Shown here piece by piece: positions 8,302 to 15,268 of a stretch of DNA of 64,000 bases. This DNA comes from Phycisphaerae bacterium (lineage in GTDB: Bacteria > Planctomycetota > Phycisphaerae > UBA1845 > Fen-1342): assembly GCA_030428945.1 (NCBI GenBank), contig JAUIEC010000006.1:62001-126000 (forward strand), given 5' to 3'. The notes below the pieces were generated by a model. The model was not told the origin of the DNA. It saw nothing but the letters and a program-made list of their open reading frames with translations, and searched no databases. Positions within the stretch are counted from its first letter, which is position 1, and each line of letters begins with the position of its first letter. The position numbers and the translations under genes were made by a program.

Positions 8302-9207
8302 TCAGAAGGCGAGGTCGGCGGCGGCCGGGACTTCGGAGGCGAGTTCGGCCAGGCTGATCACGGTCGGGGGGCTGGTTCGCAGGTCGAGCACTTCGATTTC
8401 GCCGCCGTTGCGGGCGGTACAGACGACGAACTCGACGCGTCGCAGGTGCAGGGTGACGCGCAGGCCGTTGTCGTCGGTCTGGGTTCCGGCTTCGAAGGCG
8501 TCGGCGATGCCGCGGATCGAGAAGCGGACCAGGTGGTCGAGGTCGAGGGCTTCGAGTTCGGCGGCCGCTTCGGCCGAGGTGGCGGCGTCGAGGACGGTGC
8601 AGAACCCGGGTGAGTTGGTCACGTCGACGGTCGGCAGGTTGGTGTTCGGATCGAGGACGATGTCTCCGGCCTGCTGGTCGTTGGCGACGCGGAAGACGGT
8701 CTGTCCGTTTTCGCGTTCCGCGATCAGGCCGAAGATGATGACATCCAGGCCGGGTCCGCCGTCGAAGAAGTCACTGCCGTCGCCCGGGGTCCAGATGAAG
8801 ACATCGTTGCCGTATTCGCCGAAGGCGCGGTCGCGGTTGTTGCTGCTGAAGTGTTCGGTTCCGCCGATCAGCACGTCGTCACCGTCGTATCCGAGGAGCG
8901 TGTCGGAGCCGAGGCGTCCGATCAGGACGTCGGCGGTGGCTGTGCCGAAGAGCACGTCGCCGTTCTGCAGGGACTGATCACGATCGCCGCCGGCGAGGGC
9001 GGGGTCCTGAGGCTGGACGAAGGGGTTGGCGTTGTTGTTGTTGTCGGCTCCGATGCGGACGTTGGCGGGACCGTCGCTGCCCTGGCCGGGCGTGTAGCCG
9101 GGGAGGTTGAACAGTTCGGGGACGCATCCGCTTCCGGCGAGGGTGATGGTGATGGCCAGGCAGGAAGGCAGCAGTCGTCGCAGGCGGGTGGTGGTGGTGT
9201 GACGCAT
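8302..9207 (-). CDS. Lipoprotein with RTX-like calcium-binding repeats
   Basis: The 301-residue product begins with a lipoprotein signal whose lipobox is LAGSGC (about residues 23-28). It should therefore be lipid-anchored after export. Residues 75-150 hold degenerate haemolysin-type Ca-binding nonapeptides: GRLGSDTLLGYDGDDVLIGG, YGNDVF, GDGSDFFDGGPGLD. The C-terminal half is unassigned. I chose the ATG at 9207 because it gives a clean signal peptide; longer frames add Arg/Pro-rich non-coding sequence. Function unknown; surface attachment or scaffolding is inferred from the repeats. Confidence 0.8.
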   Translation of the reverse strand: MRHTTTTRLRRLLPSCLAITITLAGSGCVPELFNLPGYTPGQGSDGPANVRIGADNNNNANPFVQPQDPALAGGDRDQSLQNGDVLFGTATADVLIGRLGSDTLLGYDGDDVLIGGTEHFSSNNRDRAFGEYGNDVFIWTPGDGSDFFDGGPGLDVIIFGLIAERENGQTVFRVANDQQAGDIVLDPNTNLPTVDVTNSPGFCTVLDAATSAEAAAELEALDLDHLVRFSIRGIADAFEAGTQTDDNGLRVTLHLRRVEFVVCTARNGGEIEVLDLRTSPPTVISLAELASEVPAAADLAF

Positions 9208-9408
9208 GGGCAGGAACTCCGCAGTCTCGTAACGGTGCATGGTCTCTGTCGCCATGCAGGGGCCAGATGTGGTCGGGCGTTGCGGGTTCTTGCGTCGAAG
9301 CCGGTTTTTCCGCGTTTTTCGGGTGTTTTTCGGAAACCCGGACGGTGGTGCAAGACGTGGCGGCGTGGTTGGACATGTGGACAGTCGCCTGGTCGCGGGA
9401 GCGTGTTC
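9208..9408. other. Gap between the lipoprotein gene and tRNA-Leu promoter
   Basis: About 200 nt with no supported gene. It must contain the promoter of the minus-strand lipoprotein gene, but no convincing -10/-35 pair was identified. Confidence 0.4.
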
Positions 9409-9437
9409 TTTACCTTGCCGGGCTGCATGGCTAGCAT
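9409..9437 (+). promoter_or_regulatory. Predicted sigma70 promoter of tRNA-Leu
   Basis: TTTACC (9409-9414), a 17-nt spacer, then TAGCAT (9432-9437). The predicted start is about 9444, leaving a ~27-nt 5' leader before the tRNA. Correct spacing and position support it; both hexamers are only moderate matches. Confidence 0.5.
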
Positions 9438-9470
9438 GCGCGGCTCGGCGGATCGCTCCCGTCGGTGGAT

Positions 9471-9556
9471 GCCGGAGTGGCGGAATTGGCAGACGCGCGG
9501 GATTCAAAATCCCGTTCCCCTAGCGGGGAGTGAGGGTTCGAGCCCCTCCTCCGGTA
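9471..9556 (+). tRNA. tRNA-Leu, anticodon CAA
   Basis: Class II tRNA with a long variable arm. The acceptor stem GCCGGAG (9471-9477) pairs with CTCCGGT (9549-9555) through a terminal G-U pair; the discriminator base is A9556. The anticodon stem CGGGA/TCCCG encloses loop TTCAAAA, giving anticodon CAA (reads UUG). The variable arm is the hairpin CCCCTAGCGGGG. The T-arm has GAGGG/CCCTC around TTCGAGC. No CCA is encoded, so it is added after transcription. Confidence 0.95.
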
Positions 9557-9558
9557 CT

Positions 9559-9592
9559 CGTTTTCGGTTGGTGGGCGGCGGGTCCGAAAACG
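9559..9592 (+). terminator. Stem-loop just after tRNA-Leu
   Basis: CGTTTTCGG (9559-9567) pairs perfectly with CCGAAAACG (9584-9592) across a 16-nt loop, three bases after the tRNA. A second short hairpin CCACC-TTT-GGTGG follows within 20 nt. No poly-T tail is present. It may terminate or help process the tRNA transcript. Confidence 0.5.
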
Positions 9593-9741
9593 GCTGGACC
9601 ACCTTTGGTGGGACACCCGGCGGATGCAACAATCCAGCGTCGCCCGGCATTGGAGCGATGCTCGCCGGGGGGCTTTACCCAGGAAAAATGCGCAAGTTGT
9701 GGCGCACGGGACGCCACGGGCACGACAAGCGCCGATTGGGA

Positions 9742-9768
9742 GGAACGCGCCGATGCGCTGCGCGTTCC
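9742..9768 (+). promoter_or_regulatory. Stable hairpin upstream of the LuxR-type regulator
   Basis: GGAACGCGC (9742-9750) and GCGCGTTCC (9760-9768) form a perfect 9-bp stem with a 9-nt loop, 26 nt before the start codon. It could be a leader-RNA structure, a terminator of the tRNA unit, or a palindromic operator for the adjacent regulator. Confidence 0.4.
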
Positions 9769-9794
9769 GCCCCCGCTTATTGTCTGGAAATACG

Positions 9795-10136
9795 ATGATG
9801 CAGTTCCGACCCTTACTGAATGACAGTGACTGGCCGCGTGTTGTCCGAACGTTTCGCCTGACCGGGCGGGAAGGTGAATGTGCCTGGTGGGCCTGTCGCG
9901 GCCTGAGCAACGCCGAGATTTCGGCGCGGCTCGGAATTGACCGCGACACCGTCAAGCAGCATCTGAGCAGTTGTTTCCGCAAGATGCAGGTCGTCTCGCG
10001 GGTGGAACTTCTGCTGCGCGTGCTGGAGACCTGGCGCGGGCAGCCGCGTGACATGCCGGTCTCGGACAGCGAAGCGATCATGCCGAGCGCTACGATTACC
10101 GCGCACGCCCCGGCCGCGGTGGTACGCGGAGGCTGA
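9795..10136 (+). CDS. LuxR/GerE-type helix-turn-helix protein
   Basis: A 113-residue protein that is almost only a LuxR-type DNA-binding domain. The core reads LTGREGECAWWACRGLSNAEISARLGIDRDTVKQHLSS, split here as the helix pair LSNAEISARLGI and DTVKQHLSSCFRKM. No receiver or ligand-binding domain precedes it, so it is an orphan HTH regulator. Either of two adjacent ATGs (9795, 9798) could start it. It stands alone between tRNA-Leu and dut; its targets are unknown. Confidence 0.8.
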   Translation: MMQFRPLLNDSDWPRVVRTFRLTGREGECAWWACRGLSNAEISARLGIDRDTVKQHLSSCFRKMQVVSRVELLLRVLETWRGQPRDMPVSDSEAIMPSATITAHAPAAVVRGG

Positions 10137-10238
10137 CCACGGCGGATTGCCGTCCCGGTTGCCTCCTGTGGAGGAACCGGGTTGCGCCACGGGGGGCCGC
10201 GGCGGGCGAAAAGCGGTTCGGTCGGGGGCCATCGCCGC

Positions 10239-10244
10239 TACAAT
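10239..10244 (+). promoter_or_regulatory. -10 box placed for a leaderless dut mRNA
   Basis: TACAAT (five of six consensus) ends 6 nt before the dut ATG. A normal start 6-7 nt after the -10 would put the first transcribed base at or next to the A of ATG, and no Shine-Dalgarno is present. The -35 is poor. Confidence 0.5.
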
Positions 10245-10250
10245 CCGCGC

Positions 10251-10694
10251 ATGCCTGAATTGAAGATTCGACGCGGGCCGGATGCGGCGGACCTGCCGCT
10301 GCCGGCGTACCAGACGGAGTTGTCGGCCGGGCTGGATCTGCACGCCAGTTGTCGCGAGCCGATCACGATTGCGCCGGGCGAGATCAAGCTGGTTCCGACC
10401 GGTCTGTTCGTCGAGATTCCGCCCGGATACGAGGGCCAGGTGCGGGCCCGCAGCGGGCTGGCGCTGAAGTGGGGCCTGAGCCTGCCGAATGCGCCGGGCA
10501 CGATTGACGCCGACTACCGCGGCGCGTTGCAGGTGATTCTCGGCAACGTCGGCGCGGCCCCCTACACGATCGAGCGCGGCATGCGCTTCGCGCAGCTCGT
10601 GATCGCCCCGATCGCGCACGTCACCGTCGTCGAGGTCGAGGAACTCACGGACACCGCCCGCGGGCACGGGGGGTTCGGACACACCGGGCGGTAG
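10251..10694 (+). CDS. dut: dUTP diphosphatase
   Basis: Hydrolyses dUTP to dUMP, keeping uracil out of DNA and supplying dTMP synthesis. The 147-residue length is standard for the trimeric enzyme. The conserved motifs appear in order: AGLDLHA (1), RARSGLALK (2), [10 protein letters not shown] (3, catalytic Asp), [11 protein letters not shown] (4) and [10 protein letters not shown] (5). I chose ATG 10251 over longer in-frame extensions because it begins the conserved sequence and sits 6 nt after a good -10 box. Very secure identity. Confidence 0.96.
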   Translation: MPELKIRRGPDAADLPLPAYQTELSAGLDLHASCREPITIAPGEIKLVPTGLFVEIPPGYEGQVRARSGLALKWGLSLPNAPGTIDADYRGALQVILGNVGAAPYTIERGMRFAQLVIAPIAHVTVVEVEELTDTARGHGGFGHTGR

Positions 10695-10744
10695 CGGCTG
10701 CGGCGCCCTTCGGGTCGCATACCCGCATCTTTCGGAGTCACCGC

Positions 10745-11701
10745 ATGCGTGTCGCCATCGCACAGATCGCGCCGGTTCTGCTGAATCGTGATGCGACGAT
10801 TGCGCGTGTTGTCGAGCGGATCCAGGAGGCCGGGCGGGCCGGCGCGCGGCTGATTGCATTCGGCGAGTCGCTGGTTCCGGCGTATCCGCTCTGGCTGTGT
10901 CGCGTGGATGGGGCCCGCTTCGAGGCGGATGACCTGAAGCAACTGCACGCGGCGTATCTCGACCAGGGCGTCAGCATAGAGGCCGGGCATCTGGAACCGG
11001 TCTGTGTGGCGGCCCGGGAGGCCGATTGCGTGGTGGTGCTTGGTGTGGCCGAGCGGGCGGCGGATCGGGGCGGGCACACGTTGTACTGTTCGTGCGTGAC
11101 GATTCAGCGGGGTGGTGCGATCGTATCGGTGCATCGCAAGCTGATGCCGACGTACGAGGAGCGTCTGGCGTGGGGGATGGGTGACGGCAACGGCCTGGTG
11201 ACGCACGAGGTCGGGCCGTTCACGCTGGGCAGTCTGAACTGCTGGGAGAACTGGATGCCGCTGGCGCGGGCGGCGCTGCAGGCGCAGGGCTGCAACCTGC
11301 ACGTGGCGATCTGGCCGGGGTGTCAGCGGCTGACACGGGACATTACGCGGTTCGTTGCACAGGAGTCGCGCTCGTACGTCCTTTCCGCGAGCGGGCTCAT
11401 TCGCCCGGAGGATGTCCCGGCCGACGTTCCGTTGCGGGCGCGGATGTGCGGTGACGAGGAGGTCTTCTACGACGGGGGGTCGTGCATTGCGCGGCCGGAC
11501 GGGAGCTGGCAGGTCGAGCCGGTGGTGGGGCGCGAAGGTCTGATCACGACGGACCTGGACATTGAGCAGGTGTATGCCGCCCGGCAGAGTTTTGATCCGT
11601 CCGGTCATTACGCGCGACCGGATGTGCTGCAGTTGCATCTGAACCGGGCCCGGCAGCGGGGCTTGCGGACGGACCCGGGCGACGCGTGGACGGAGTCGTA
11701 G
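10745..11701 (+). CDS. Carbon-nitrogen hydrolase, nitrilase type
   Basis: A 318-residue nitrilase-superfamily enzyme. The catalytic triad is visible: Glu41 in FGESLVP, Lys132 in HRKLMPTYEER and Cys166 in NCWENW. The sequence FGESLVPAYP and the PTYEERLAWG segment resemble the aliphatic/aromatic nitrilase branch rather than amidases, so hydrolysis of a nitrile to acid plus ammonia is likely. The substrate is unknown. It stands alone; an 80-nt dispersed repeat begins 35 nt after its stop. Confidence 0.88.
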   Translation: MRVAIAQIAPVLLNRDATIARVVERIQEAGRAGARLIAFGESLVPAYPLWLCRVDGARFEADDLKQLHAAYLDQGVSIEAGHLEPVCVAAREADCVVVLGVAERAADRGGHTLYCSCVTIQRGGAIVSVHRKLMPTYEERLAWGMGDGNGLVTHEVGPFTLGSLNCWENWMPLARAALQAQGCNLHVAIWPGCQRLTRDITRFVAQESRSYVLSASGLIRPEDVPADVPLRARMCGDEEVFYDGGSCIARPDGSWQVEPVVGREGLITTDLDIEQVYAARQSFDPSGHYARPDVLQLHLNRARQRGLRTDPGDAWTES

Positions 11702-11735
11702 GCCCGATCCGGGGCAGGTCCCGGCTGGTGCGGGT

Positions 11736-11821
11736 CGTCCCCGGGGTACCCCCCCACCCAAGTTCATTTTCGGTGCCAGGCGAGGTCCGCGATAGCGGGC
11801 AAACACCTGAAGCGCGTGTAA
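11736..11821 (+). repeat. Dispersed 80-nt repeat, copy 1
   Basis: Shares with three other copies the blocks CGTCCCCGGGGTACCCCCC, CACCCAAGTTCATTTTCGGTG, a variable ~15-nt centre, and TAGCGGGCAAACACCTGAAG. The start contains overlapping palindromes CCCCGGGG and GGGGTACCCC. Same orientation as copies 2 and 3. Intergenic, after the nitrilase gene. Confidence 0.85.
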
Positions 11822-11929
11822 CTCCTTCCGGTGCGGCGAGTTGGGTTCGGGATTTTTCCCGCTGCGGTCGCTGGCGGTCCGGTGCCGCGTCGCTGGCGTG
11901 TGCGGATCGCCGCGTGGTTGAGACCCGGC

Positions 11930-12703
11930 TCAGATGCTGGTCATCCGCCCGCCGTCGACGGCCAGGCTCACGCCCGTGATGTAGCTCGCTTCCGGGCTGG
12001 CCAGGAACAGCACGGCGTTGGCGACCTCTTCCGGCGTTGCGAAGCGGGCGAGCGGGACGTTGGCCTTCAGGGCCGCGGCAACCTGCTCGGGCGGAACGTT
12101 CTGCTTCTTCGCCCGGGTCGCGATCAGCTTGTCGAGCCTGCCGGTCCCGGTGTAGCCGGGCAGAACGTTGTTGATCGTGATGCCGTCCGGCCCCAGTTCA
12201 CGCGAAAGCGTCTTCGCCCAGCCCGCCACGGCCGCCCGCATCACGTTCGAGACGCCCAGCCCGGGGATCGGCTCGCGGACCGAGGTCGAGACGATGTTGA
12301 CGATCCGCCCGTATCCGCTGGCCCGCATGCCCGGCACCATGGCCTGCAGCAACTGCTGACTGCTGTGAATGTGCATGTGAAAGGCTGTCTGCAAGGCGTC
12401 CGCGTCGGCCTCGAGCAGCGGACCGGCCGGCGGGCCGCCGGTGTTGTTCACCAGGACCTGCACGAGTCGCGAGGCGACCACCCGCTCGGCCGTCTCGCGG
12501 ACCTCGGCCGGGTCGGTGAAGTCCGCCACGGCGATATCGACGTACTTCGGGCCGAGGTCGGACTGCGTGTGCCGCAGGGCTTCCTCGTTCCGGGCGAGCA
12601 AGGTGACGTGGGCGCCCTGGCGGACGAACAGGTGGGCGGCCTCGCGGCCGATGCCCTGCGTGCTGCCGCAGACGAGGGCGTGTTTACCGGTGAAATCCAG
12701 CAT
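11930..12703 (-). CDS. Short-chain dehydrogenase/reductase lacking the YxxxK motif
   Basis: A 257-residue classical-length SDR with the NAD(P) motif CGSTQGIG (about 12-19), NNTGG (86-90) and the active-site Ser region IVSTS (about 137-141). Where Tyr-x-x-x-Lys is expected (about 152-157) it reads SNVMRAA, so the catalytic Tyr and Lys are missing. Homologues of this subtype exist and are usually annotated as 3-oxoacyl-ACP reductases, but a classical reductase mechanism is not supported. It is flanked on both sides by same-orientation copies of the dispersed 80-nt repeat. Single-gene unit. Confidence 0.85.
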   Translation of the reverse strand: MLDFTGKHALVCGSTQGIGREAAHLFVRQGAHVTLLARNEEALRHTQSDLGPKYVDIAVADFTDPAEVRETAERVVASRLVQVLVNNTGGPPAGPLLEADADALQTAFHMHIHSSQQLLQAMVPGMRASGYGRIVNIVSTSVREPIPGLGVSNVMRAAVAGWAKTLSRELGPDGITINNVLPGYTGTGRLDKLIATRAKKQNVPPEQVAAALKANVPLARFATPEEVANAVLFLASPEASYITGVSLAVDGGRMTSI

Positions 12704-12763
12704 GCGTCGGCTCCGTGGTTTCGCGTCGGAGGAATGGTAACGGATTCGCGCCTTACCGCGCCG
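12704..12763. promoter_or_regulatory. Upstream region of the SDR gene
   Basis: About 60 nt containing the presumed SDR promoter on the minus strand before the tandem repeats start. No hexamer pair is convincing. Confidence 0.3.
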
Positions 12764-12870
12764 CCGCCTCGGTCCTCCGTCCGTGCGCCGGCCCCGGTCC
12801 TCCGTCTGTGCGCCGCCTCAGTCCACCGTCCATGCGCCGGCCCCGGTCCACCGTCCGTGCGCAGCCTCCG
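12764..12870. repeat. ~25-nt tandem repeat, four units
   Basis: Units beginning GTCCWCCGTC start at 12772, 12797, 12821 and 12846, spacing 25, 24 and 25 nt. They are arranged as two 49-nt higher-order copies, units 1-2 and 3-4, each with the linkers GCGCCGGCCCC and GCGCCGCCTC or near variants. Non-coding, between the SDR gene and repeat copy 2. Confidence 0.8.
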
Positions 12871-12920
12871 GCCTTCCTCGCGCGTTGGTCGTGGCTTCCG
12901 CCGCGCGTTCGCGGCCCGAT

Positions 12921-12995
12921 CGTCCCCGGGGTACCCCCCCACCCAAGTTCATTTTCCGTGCCAGCCGAAATCCGCGGTAGCGGGCAAACACCTGA
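12921..12995 (+). repeat. Dispersed 80-nt repeat, copy 2
   Basis: Same block order as copy 1: CGTCCCCGGGGTACCCCCC, ACCCAAGTTCATTTTCCGTG, variable centre, GGTAGCGGGCAAACACCTGA. It lies 1.2 kb from copy 1 in direct orientation, so the SDR gene sits between the two. Confidence 0.85.
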
Positions 12996-13201
12996 GACTT
13001 CGCAGATTCTTCCGGCCCCTGCCCGCCGGGCACGAGTTCCGGGGTCCGGACCACCGCGTTGCCGACATTTCTGACGGAGATCCGGAAAAACCGCCCGAAC
13101 ACTGCGCGACCTCGGACCCGCCTGCGTTCCCAATCAAGGCGGGCGGCACCGCGCGGCCCGCGCGGATCGGCATCTTCGCCAACGTCGCCGGAGGAACAGA
13201 C
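12996..13201. promoter_or_regulatory. Upstream region of the FG-GAP protein gene
   Basis: About 200 nt without a gene. A clear ribosome-binding site, GGAGG, lies 8 nt before the ATG at 13202. No obvious promoter hexamers. Confidence 0.4.
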
Positions 13202-14692
13202 ATGCTGACGGAAACGAAACAACGGTGGGCGGTGGTCGTCGCCGCGTGCATCGGAATCGGGGGCGCGACGGCCCTCGGGCAGTGCCCGGTGTCCTTCGCC
13301 CCCGGCCCCGCAGCCCCCGCGGGTGACGGACCCTTCGCCCTGGCCCTCACCGATGTCGACCGGGATGGCAACCTGGATGCACTGGTCGGCAACACGTTCT
13401 CCGACAGCATCACCCTGCTGATGGGCGACGGAACCGGCGCCTTCAGCCCGCCGACCAACCTCCCCGTCGGACCCGGTCCGGCCGCTCTCGCCGTCGGTGA
13501 CCTGAACGCCGACGGCTGGCCGGACGCCGTCGCCGCCAACGAACACAGCGATGCGAACGATCCGATGGTCGGCATCTCCGTCCTGCTCGGCGGCCCCGGT
13601 GGGTTCGCGCCAGCCGTGGACTACGGCGCGGGCCGGAACCCGCGCGGCCTGGCGATCGGCGATCTGAACGGTGACGGGATCCTCGACCTTGCCGTCGCCA
13701 ATCGAGGCAGCGCGGACATCTCGGTCCTGACCGGCCACGGAGACGGTACCTTCACGACCCCCGCCAGCTTTCCCACCGACGGCGGACCCTACGACGTCGC
13801 CCTCGCGGATATCACCGGCGACGGCCACGTCGACCTGGTCACAGCCAACCTCGGCGCCGGGACCGTTGCCGTCCTGGCCGGCGCTGGCGACGGGAGCTTC
13901 GCCACGCCGCAGACCCACCCGACCGGCGGCAACCCGGGATCGCTCGCGCTGGCCGACCTGAACCGGGATGGTTGGCTCGACGTCGTGGTCTCGCACCTGG
14001 CCACCGACCAGGTCGCCGTGCTGCTCGGCAGCGGGTCCGGCCCGCTCGCCGCACCGGTCGCCTACGACGCCGGCGACGGCCCGTTCGATGTCACGGTGGG
14101 TGACTGGAACGGCGACGGCCACCCAGACGTGGCGGCGGCGAACTCGACCGCCGGAACCGTCTCGATCCTGACCGGGCAGGGCGATGGCACCCTGGGCACC
14201 CCGCTGGATCTGACCGCCGGAACACGCCCGGTGCGGGTGTGCGCCGGCGACCTGAACAACGACGGTGCCCCGGACCTGGTGACGGCCGACCTCGTCGATG
14301 ACAACATCGCGGTGCTGCTGCACGATGGTCCGGCCGTGGCGATCACGCGGCATCCGGAAAGCCAGGAGGTGTTCGCCGGGGCGTTCGTGCAGTTCAGCGT
14401 GCAGGCCGCGGGTCCGGGTCCGCTGCACTACCAGTGGCGGCGAAACGGTCAGCCACTGACCAACGACGCGGTCCACCAGGGCGTCACGACCGACACGCTG
14501 ACCATTGCCGGCGCGACCGACGAATCCCGCGGCGTCTACGACGTCACGGTGATCGGCGCCTGCAATGCCCCCCGCAGCGCCGCGGCGTTCCTGTCGGTGC
14601 AGGCCCTGCCGGGCGACGTGGACCGGGACTGCGACGTCGACCTGAGCGACCTCGCGATCGTGCTGGGAACGTTCGGGATGACCTGCCCGTAA
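13202..14692 (+). CDS. Secreted FG-GAP/VCBS repeat protein with Ig-like and dockerin-type C-terminus
   Basis: A 496-residue exported protein: signal peptide MLTETKQRWAVVVAACIGIG.., then seven FG-GAP/VCBS units. Each unit carries a calcium-binding loop: DVDRDGNLD, DLNADGWPD, DLNGDGILD, DITGDGHVD, DLNRDGWLD, DWNGDGHPD, DLNNDGAPD. Such repeats form a beta-propeller. An Ig-like domain follows (about 380-465, HYQWRRNGQPL). The end, GDVDRDCDVDLSDLAIVLGTFG, is a dockerin-type EF-hand tail as often seen in planctomycetes. I chose ATG 13202 with GGAGG upstream; a longer open frame merely runs through the repeats and antisense to the SDR. Adhesion or assembly role inferred. Confidence 0.87.
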   Translation: MLTETKQRWAVVVAACIGIGGATALGQCPVSFAPGPAAPAGDGPFALALTDVDRDGNLDALVGNTFSDSITLLMGDGTGAFSPPTNLPVGPGPAALAVGDLNADGWPDAVAANEHSDANDPMVGISVLLGGPGGFAPAVDYGAGRNPRGLAIGDLNGDGILDLAVANRGSADISVLTGHGDGTFTTPASFPTDGGPYDVALADITGDGHVDLVTANLGAGTVAVLAGAGDGSFATPQTHPTGGNPGSLALADLNRDGWLDVVVSHLATDQVAVLLGSGSGPLAAPVAYDAGDGPFDVTVGDWNGDGHPDVAAANSTAGTVSILTGQGDGTLGTPLDLTAGTRPVRVCAGDLNNDGAPDLVTADLVDDNIAVLLHDGPAVAITRHPESQEVFAGAFVQFSVQAAGPGPLHYQWRRNGQPLTNDAVHQGVTTDTLTIAGATDESRGVYDVTVIGACNAPRSAAAFLSVQALPGDVDRDCDVDLSDLAIVLGTFGMTCP

Positions 14693-14730
14693 CCGGCCGG
14701 GCGCGAGACGGTTGTCCGCGCATGGATTAT

Positions 14731-14755
14731 CCTCGCTGACGGTTCGCCTGCGAGG
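14731..14755 (+). other. Short hairpin immediately before the zinc-ribbon gene
   Basis: CCTCGC (14731-14736) pairs with GCGAGG (14750-14755), followed by TTTCG and the ATG at 14764. It could terminate the FG-GAP transcript or occlude initiation of the next gene. A -10-like TATCCT just precedes it. Confidence 0.35.
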
Positions 14756-14763
14756 TTTCGTCC

Positions 14764-15252
14764 ATGTCCGAGCGCCTGCGGCGCTGCCCGCGCTGTGACT
14801 ACGATCTGACCGGGGCGGCCGGAACAACCTGCCCGGAGTGCGGGCAGGACTGCGACATCGTCTGGGATCCGACGATTCCCGCGGGACACTGCCAGAAGTG
14901 CCGCTACCTGCTGCCGGTCTTCGACGCCGGGCCGGTCTGCCGGCACTGCCTCGGCCAGGTCGGTCGGGTCCAATACCCCACGCTGCTGCTGCTGGGCTGG
15001 CCGGCGATCGCGTTCTGGCCGGTGTTCCTGGTGCTGGCGGCCGCCTCGCGGGCCCCGGGCCTGGTGGGCGTGCTGTTCCCGATCGTAGTGCTGCTGCTGG
15101 TTCTGGCCGCGATGCTGGTGACCAGCAGGATGGTCTGCCGACGGGTGCACGGGCGGGTGCTGCCGAGTGCGTGCATCGCGTACATCGCGATCCAGGATGT
15201 TGCCGCGGCGCTGGGCTTCCTGGTCGGCATGTTTCCGCTGCTGATCTGGTAG
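14764..15252 (+). CDS. Zinc-ribbon membrane protein
   Basis: A 162-residue protein. Two N-terminal zinc ribbons are visible: CPRCDYDLTG with CPECG (about 8-29), then CQKC with CRHC (about 43-62). Three or four hydrophobic segments follow (about 72-92, 97-120, 135-160). The CxxCxYDLxG-CPECG signature is very common in planctomycete proteins of unknown function. It precedes the radical SAM gene by 16 nt, so the two are probably co-transcribed. No enzymatic motif. Confidence 0.75.
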   Translation: MSERLRRCPRCDYDLTGAAGTTCPECGQDCDIVWDPTIPAGHCQKCRYLLPVFDAGPVCRHCLGQVGRVQYPTLLLLGWPAIAFWPVFLVLAAASRAPGLVGVLFPIVVLLLVLAAMLVTSRMVCRRVHGRVLPSACIAYIAIQDVAAALGFLVGMFPLLIW

Positions 15253-15268
15253 AGGCAGGAGAGGTCCG

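Noticed and set aside
11831-13201. In-frame 5' extension of the FG-GAP protein
   Set aside because: It is antisense to the SDR gene and spans tandem and dispersed repeats; ATG 13202 has GGAGG and a signal peptide.
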